Assembly: GCA_004431415.1 (NCBI GenBank)
Contig: QPMI01000049.1
Location: 186,001 to 250,000, forward strand
Reading direction: 5' to 3'
DNA from: Cyanophora paradoxa
Lineage: Eukaryota > Glaucocystophyceae > Cyanophorales > Cyanophoraceae
Length of the DNA: 64,000 nt
In this document: in pieces, positions 58,247 through 64,000 of the stretch
Layout of the letters: the number at the start of each line of letters is the position of its first letter
How positions within the stretch are numbered: position 1 is the first letter of the stretch
The notes under the pieces: generated by a model
What the model saw: the letters and a program-made list of their open reading frames with translations, nothing else
Told to the model about the DNA's origin: nothing
Database searches by the model: none
Program-made: the position numbers and the translations under genes

Positions 58247-58466
58247 CGGAGCGCTCCTGGATAGAACTCTGCAGGGCCTCGCAGTGGGGCGCGGCTCCTG
58301 GCCCGGGAACTCTGAAACGCGCTCCTGAGAACTCTAAAACTTGGATATGAGCAGTTGGAGCTGGGTAGCTAGCTTTTCAGACGCAGGCAGGCGCTCCCGA
58401 GGGCTGTGGGATGAGGCCGGTTTCGTCTTTGAGGGGTACAGTTCGTTCAGGGCAAAGTATCCGAGA
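58247..58466. promoter_or_regulatory. Divergent promoter region
   Basis: About 220 bases between the start of the unrecognised gene (-) and the preferred YchF start at 58467 (+). An upstream in-frame Met at 58341 would shorten this, but the segment after 58467 looks more like a presequence start. Confidence 0.4.
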
Positions 58467-60669
58467 ATGCAGCGCGCAGCTTTCGCAAACAGCGCTGTTG
58501 TGGCGGGGGGGCGTCTGCAGCTCTCTGCGATCACTAGCCGGTGCTGCGCTGCGGCTCGCGCGGAGTTGACAACAGTCCAGCCCGCCCGCCGGGTGCAGCT
58601 GCGTAGCTTCCACGTAGGCGCTAGCAAGCCCGTACGCGTGCAGCTGCGGGGATCGTTCTACAGCGACGCGCTCGGCAGCCGGCGGCCCTTCTTCTGCGGC
58701 GCAGCGATCCTCGCGGATGCGGCGCCCAGCAAGGAGGTGAGCGCGGCCTTGTAGCGCGAATCGAAGCTAATAGAGCACATTCCCGTCCGCCTCGCGTCCG
58801 CGTTCGATCGCGCCCGCCGCGCAGACCGGCGGCCCCAAGGTGCAGCGGGCGCGGAGCATGCTGACCGCTGGCATTGTCGGCCTGCCGAACGTCGGCAAGT
58901 CGACCATGTTCAAGTGCGGCCGGCGGTTCCCCCCTCTACGCCGCCCCGCCGCCTGACGCCATCCCAGTGCCCTGTGCGAGAACGCGAAGGCGGAGGCCGC
59001 CAACTTCCCGTGCGCCCCAGCCCCGCGCCGCCGCGCCTCTCGCGCCCCTCCCGAGCCGCGCCCGCCAGGTTCTGCACGATCGAGCCGAACGTCGGCATGG
59101 TCTCCGTCCCGGACCCCCGCCTCGACGTGCGCCCCGCGCCCCGCCCCGCCCCGCCCCGCAACCCCGCCCCGCGCGACCGCTCCGGGGTATAGGTGCTGGC
59201 GAAGATCAACAACTCGGTCAAGGTCGTCCCGACCCGGATCGAGTTCGTCGACATCGCCGGCCTCGTCAAGGGCGCCTCCAAGGGTACGTATACACGGCCC
59301 TCGCCCCTCAGACCCCGCCGTACCCCCGCGAGCCGCCCGCCCGTAGGCGAGGGCCTCGGCAACAAGTTCCTCTCCCACATCCGCCAGGCGAGCCCGGGCT
59401 CCAGCTCGGGCGGCCCGCCCGACCCCATGTGCTGCCCCCCCGGCGGCCGCTGAGCGCGGTTACCCCCGCGCAGGTGGACGCGGTGGTGGAGATGGTCCGC
59501 TGCTTCGACGACGACGACATCATCCACGTGCACAACAAGATCGACCCCGTCGACGACATCGAGGTACCCCCCTTGCCGGGCGCCGTACCCCTCTCCGGGC
59601 CGACGCGGGGCGGGGCAGACGATCGAGCTGGAGCTTGTGCTGGCGGACCTCGGGCAGGTCGAGAAGCGGCTCCAGAAGCTGCGCCCAGGCGGCCGCGTCA
59701 TCAAGATCACCCCCCAGGAGGACGTGCGCCGCGCCGCCCGCGCCCCCGCCGCCCCGCGCGGCCGCCGACGCGGGGGCCCATGTGCAGGCGGAGGCGAAGG
59801 CGCTGGATCGGATCAAGGTCGAGGCGCTGGACGTGGGCAAGGCGGCGCGCACCGTCGAGCTCTCCGAGGAGGAGGCCCTCGCCGTCAAGGCCCGCCCCGC
59901 CCCGCCCCGCCCCGGGCCGGCGTCGACGGGCGTGCGCAGGGCCTGGGGCTGCTGACGCTGAAGCCGTGCATCTACGCGGCGAACGTGTCGGAGGGGGAGC
60001 TGGCGTCGGGCAACGAGTACAGCAAGCAGGTGCAGGAGTTCGCGAAGAAGACCGGCGCCCAGTGCGTCGTCGTCTCCGCCCAGGTCGAGAGGTCCGCCCC
60101 GCATCCCGCGCCCCGCCCCGCCCCGGGCCCGCGCCCGGGCCGAGCGGCGGGCGCAGCGAGCTGGTGTCGCTGGACGAGAGCGAGCGGGGGGAGTACCTGG
60201 AGTCGCTGGGGGTCAAGGAGGGCGGCCTGCCCTCCCTCATCCGCGCCACCTACCAGGCCCTCGGCCTCCGCACCTACTTCACCGCCGGCCCCACCGCGCG
60301 CCCCGCCGCCCCGCCCCGCCCCCGCCCCGCCCCCGGCCCGCGGCTGAGCCTGGCGCAGGAGACGCGGGCGTGGACGATCACGACGGGGATGAAGGCGCCG
60401 CAGGCGGCCGGCGTGATCCACTCGGACTTCGAGCGCGGCTTCATCCGCGCCGAGACCATCGCCTACGACGACCTGGTGGGACCCTGCTGCCTGCCCGGCC
60501 TCGAGCCCCTGGGGCTCCTCTGAGGCGGGCGGCCCGGGCCGGGGCCGGGCCGGGGCAGGTGGCGTGCGGGTCGGAGAAGGAGGCGAAGGAGCGGGGTCTG
60601 ATGCGCTCCGAGGGCAAGGAGTACGTCGTCAACGAGGGCGACGTCATGCTCTTCCGCTTCAACGTCTAA
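58467..60669 (+). CDS. ychF: YchF/OLA1-type P-loop ATPase with probable organelle presequence
   Basis: YchF proteins are Obg-related translation-associated ATPases. Exon 1 (58467-58739) encodes [20 protein letters not shown] and a further roughly 70 Arg/Ala/Ser-rich residues ending APSKE, then a GTGAGC donor. Exon 2 starts [19 protein letters not shown] and holds the P-loop GLPNVGKST. Splicing gives [74 protein letters not shown] (G3), [19 protein letters not shown], the noncanonical G4 NxxE in [10 protein letters not shown], and a complete C-terminal TGS-like domain ([36 protein letters not shown]), TAA 60667-60669. The NxxE motif fits ATP rather than GTP preference in this family. The body resembles the bacterial type rather than cytosolic OLA1, fitting an organelle role. 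Introns are C-rich; one donor (near 60287) is not a clear GT. A broken duplicate lies at 45.2-46.4 kb. Confidence 0.87.
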
Positions 60670-61584
60670 GGCCGCGGCCCAGGCCCAGGCCGGGGGCCGG
60701 GCCTCTGCTGAGCATGAAATCCGAACTCTTGAGCCGAGTGGGGGCAGCTCGGGGGGCTCGGTGCCGGCGGGGGGAGCCCGGGCCGCTCAGGGGGAGCTGC
60801 ACATGCGCAGCCGCTGCAGCTGATCATGAGCCTTGACCATGTATACGAGCTTCGAAGCCTCCATGGCCAGCTGCAGCTTGATTTCGAATATGCATTGAAT
60901 TCGAAGCCCGGCGGCCGCGATCGCGATTCGCGAGGCGACGCGTACGCGCGCGAGCTCTAGCTTGCCACGCCTTGTACGTGTACCCCCGCGAACGTACCCC
61001 ACTTCAATTGGTCGCCCAGCGGCCGGCCGAGGGCCTGACTACCGTAATAGCGAGGCGGCGAGGCTCCGAGCGGCGAGCAGCCGCCGTGCGCAGTTTTGCA
61101 ACGCTGCGCGCAACGCCGCGCATGACTTCTACTCGCCGCCGCTATAGCTAGAAGCTTATCCGAGCAGACGTCCGCGATGACCATGATCATGCGCACGGAT
61201 CCCGCCAGCGGGATGAGTTCTTCTGTAGCTGCCTTCTTCGTTTAAGCTTGCGCATATACGTACGCGTTCGGAAGCAACACCGGTGCACATCGATAAGCAT
61301 CTGCAGCTAAGCTCGAGCGTGGCAGCATCGCGTGGCAGCATCGCCCCGCACAGCAGTCGCTTTTCTCCAGCGGATGCGCGAACGCGGCCGCGGACGACGG
61401 CCTGTCACAGAGCACGGTGTGGTTTGAGCGCCATCGGCACGCGTACGGGGGGTCCGGCCGCGCGCGGTGGCGGCGCCTAGGCCTCGCGATCGGCTGCTCT
61501 TCATCGATATTCGAATTCTCTGCGGCGCGCTGGCGGGATTGGGAACCACGTGACCCACGTCCACTTGGGTTCTGCCTTGACGGG
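60670..61584. other. Intergenic region
   Basis: About 0.9 kb between the YchF stop and the start chosen for the next gene on the same strand. The region is mixed in composition and no exon is convincing. An in-frame upstream Met at 61417 could extend the next gene to the left. Confidence 0.5.
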
Positions 61585-62466
61585 ATGCGAGGAGGCGCGC
61601 CGGAGGAGCTGCGTTTCGAGGCGAGCCCCTCGTCGTCGTCGTCGACCGGCGCACACGCAGCTGCAGCGGGCGCGGCCGTGGGCGTCAAGGCGGAGTGCGC
61701 CTACGCGCTTCGCGTCCTGGACGACGATGCGCGGTCGCGGGGCGAGGCGAAGGGCGCCGCGAACTTCGTCGCGAATGCGGCGTGGCGCGTGGTCGTTCTC
61801 GAGCTCGGGTTCTGGCGCCCGGTCGGGGGCAAGCTCGGATCCGGATCGATATCCAGCGCGGATCCGGAGGGCGGCGGCGGCGGCGGCTTCGAGGCCGCTG
61901 ACGCGGAGAGCCTTGGCGTGGCGCTGAGCCTTGCGGCGCTCAACGCCCCGCGGGTCCGCCCCCGCCCCGCCCCGCCCCGCCCCGCCCCGCCCCGCCCCGC
62001 CGCGCGTGTGAACGTGGCGCGGGCGCGTGTGCAGACGGAGCCGAGCGCCACGATGCGGGTCAACGTGGACGCTGATGGCCGCTCGGTCGAGGCGTTCAGG
62101 TGCCCGCCGCGGCCCGCCCCGCGCTCCGGATCCCGGCCCCGCCGCTCACGTGCACGCACGCCCTCGCCCGCCGTCCAGGCTCACGCTGCTCCCGTCCTGG
62201 CGGGCGCTCGGTCGCGACCTCGCGCTGCGCGGCCGATGGGTGCCCGCCGCGCCGCGCCGCGCTCTGCGGCGCCGGCGCTCAACGGGGGCCCATCTCGGGC
62301 GGCGGCATGCGCAGGCTGAGGGCGGGGCGCCGCTGCCCGGCCCGCCGGCGCTGCGGCTGCGCCTGGAGGTGGGCGAGGCGGCGGCGTCGGCGGCGGGCAA
62401 GCGGCCGCCGTCTGCCGCCGAGCTGCGCGACGGCGCGTTCGAGCAGGCGCGTGGCCCGCGCGCGCA

Positions 62467-62516
<50 letters not shown>

Positions 62517-64000
62517 GAGGGAGGGATCCTGACACCGGAGCCGCAGGTGTCGAAGAGCCTGCGGAGCATGCCGCCCCCGCCCCGCCGCCGCGGCTGCAGC
62601 CGCTGGCCCAGGCCTTCGCCGACTCGTCCGCGTCGGAGCGGCTGGCGCTCGTCGCCGCCGCCATCGCCGCCTCGGCGCTGGAGCCGGCCGCCGAGGGCGC
62701 CGCGCCCTCGCCCGCGGCCGCCGCCCTCGAGGACGCCTTTGCCGGGCTCCGCATCGCCCAGGAGGCCACCGACCCGCCGGAGGAGGCGGGACCCGAGGAC
62801 CGCGCGCCCCCTCGCCCTCGCACCGTGCGGCTCCCCGGCCCCCTCTCGAAGCTGCAGCTCGCCGCGCTGACGTACCCCCTTCGCAGAGGACGGGCAGCCG
62901 CGCCGTGCGCACGCGCGCGAACGCTCGCGCGCGAGCCGAGCCGCCCCGCCGACCCGCGCGCGCCCCGCAGCGCTGGCGTACGCCGTCGTCGACCAGCGCG
63001 ACGCCATCCTGGCCCTCGTGGAGCGCACCGCGGCCGCCCTCGAGGCCCGCCCGCTCCCCGACGGGCGCCCGCAGCCGGCGCTCGCCGCCCTCGCCGCCCT
63101 CGCCGCCGTCCTGCGGGAAATGAAGCCAGAGCCGGGGGACGCCCCCTCGCCCCGGCCCCTCGGCGGCTCCCTCTTCGCGATCGAGGCGCTGGACGAGCCG
63201 CCCACGGAGACGCTCCCGCCCTGGACCGAGCCGTACGACGCGGAGGCGGAGGCGGAGAGCTGGCGGCTGCTGCGGGGGATGGAGGGGCGCCTCGAGGCGG
63301 CGCGGGCGGCCCCGGGCCCCGCGCAGCGCGCGGCGGCTGCCATCGATGCGGCCGGGCTCCTCTGCAGCGACGCCCTCCTCCTGTCCCCCTGGGTACGCTC
63401 CTTCGAGGGGCGCCTCTCCCTCCGCCGCGCCCTCGTCGTCATCCGCGAGGCATCGGGTACCTTTGCCCAGGTCCGCGCCGCCGCCGCGCCCCCCCCAGAT
63501 CAGATCTCATATCAGATCTGAGCAGGTGGCGCGCGTCGCGAACCACCTGCGGGCCGCCGCCATGCGCCGCCTCCGCGCGCTGTGCGCATCCTCCCCGCCC
63601 TCGCCGCCCTCGCCGCCGCCTCGCCGCTGTTAGCTAATGCGTACCCCCCGCAGGCACCGCTCCGAGGACGCGATCCGTGGGACGCTGGACGCGGTCGAGG
63701 CGCTCCGGTGCACCCCAGCGATCCCCCGCGCCGCCCTCCCCGCACGATCCGGCTGCCGCTTGCTGATGCAGTGGCACCCCACCCCGCCCCGCCCCGGCGC
63801 CGGCGCGCTCAGACCAAACATGTGCGCTCGGCCTTCGGCCTTTCGGCTCGGCTCTTATGGTTGGGGCTAACGGCGGGGAGTACGGCGCGCAGAAGCTACG
63901 CCGTACCCGACCTGCACGCGGTGCCCCTGGGAGCGGTCCTGGAGCTCCTGCAGCAGGCGCTGGCGGCCGCCCGCGGGCTGGCGACGGCGGGGCCGGCCCC
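61585..64000 (+). CDS. Unrecognised Ala/Pro-rich protein, 3' end outside window
   Basis: Start MRGGAPEELRFEASPSSSSS (61585), then VKAECAYALRVLDDDARSRG, GAANFVANAAWRVVVLELGF and AESLGVALSLAALNAPR before a GTCCGCC donor and a (CCCCG)n intron. Later exons: SATMRVNVDADGRSVEAF, LTLLPSWRALGRDLALR, ALRLRLEVGEAAASAAGKRP, a polyproline run (CCG repeat at 62461-62517), LQPLAQAFADSSASERLALV, DAFAGLRIAQEATDPPEEAG, LAYAVVDQRDAILALVERTA, LPPWTEPYDAEAEAESWRLL, VARVANHLRAAAMRRLRAL and, at the edge, LHAVPLGAVLELLQQALAAA. The protein looks largely helical and soluble. No family is recognised. Exon edges between 62.1 and 62.4 kb are uncertain because GC-rich frames overlap. Confidence 0.55.
62461..62517 (+). 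repeat. (CCG)n microsatellite encoding polyproline
   Basis: About 17 consecutive CCG units inside the unrecognised right-hand gene, reading as a run of about 16 Pro in the frame used here. Confidence 0.85.

Overview
The window is nuclear DNA from a GC-rich, intron-dense eukaryote, most likely a unicellular alga or other protist; the lineage cannot be fixed from sequence alone. Nearly every gene is split by short introns (about 50-110 bases), the proteins are eukaryotic families (MFSD1-like transporter, SLC25A38-like carrier, RBBP4/MSI-type WD40, MYND finger, REJ-type surface protein), and noncoding DNA carries microsatellites, minisatellites, a MITE-like element and a retroelement-like insertion. 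There are no bacterial operons, ribosome binding sites or CRISPR arrays.

Layout. 0-2.3 kb: 3' end of a single-pass surface protein (+). 3.5-7.5 kb: MFSD1-like transporter (-). 7.7-8.4 kb: small membrane protein (+). 8.45-8.65 kb: MITE with TA flanks. 8.9-11.8 kb: MYND gene, copy 1 (-). 12.4-13.5 kb: 80-base minisatellite. 13.8-20.0 kb: repeat-rich DNA with no gene I can support. 20.1-41.6 kb: a giant surface-protein gene (+) with a recent tandem duplication of an FN3-like exon, a 6.4-kb TPTE-encoding minisatellite, further FN3-like and filamin-like domains, a REJ-like region, one membrane span and a cytoplasmic tail. 42.8-44.8 kb: inserted element with a T-tract and 13-base target duplication. 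45.2-46.4 kb: broken YchF duplicate (-). 46.9-49.5 kb: MYND gene, copy 2 (-). 49.6-52.2 kb: MSI4-like WD40 gene (+). 52.3-54.1 kb: C2-domain gene (-). 54.4-56.4 kb: SLC25A38-like mitochondrial carrier (+). 56.6-58.2 kb: unrecognised gene (-). 58.5-60.7 kb: intact YchF with a probable organelle presequence (+). 61.6 kb to the end: unrecognised gene (+), cut by the window edge.

Outside the repeat-rich middle, genes alternate strands almost perfectly, in head-to-head pairs sharing 0.16-0.33 kb and tail-to-tail pairs. The housekeeping genes do not form one pathway; the carrier (probable mitochondrial glycine import for heme synthesis) and YchF both look organellar. The two surface-protein genes share a plan: large ectodomain, one membrane span, short tail with tyrosine motifs. 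The most unusual parts are the giant gene with its coding minisatellite, which has almost no stop codons in any of six frames, and the C-rich introns with GTACCCC donors that contrast with the introns of the surface-protein genes.
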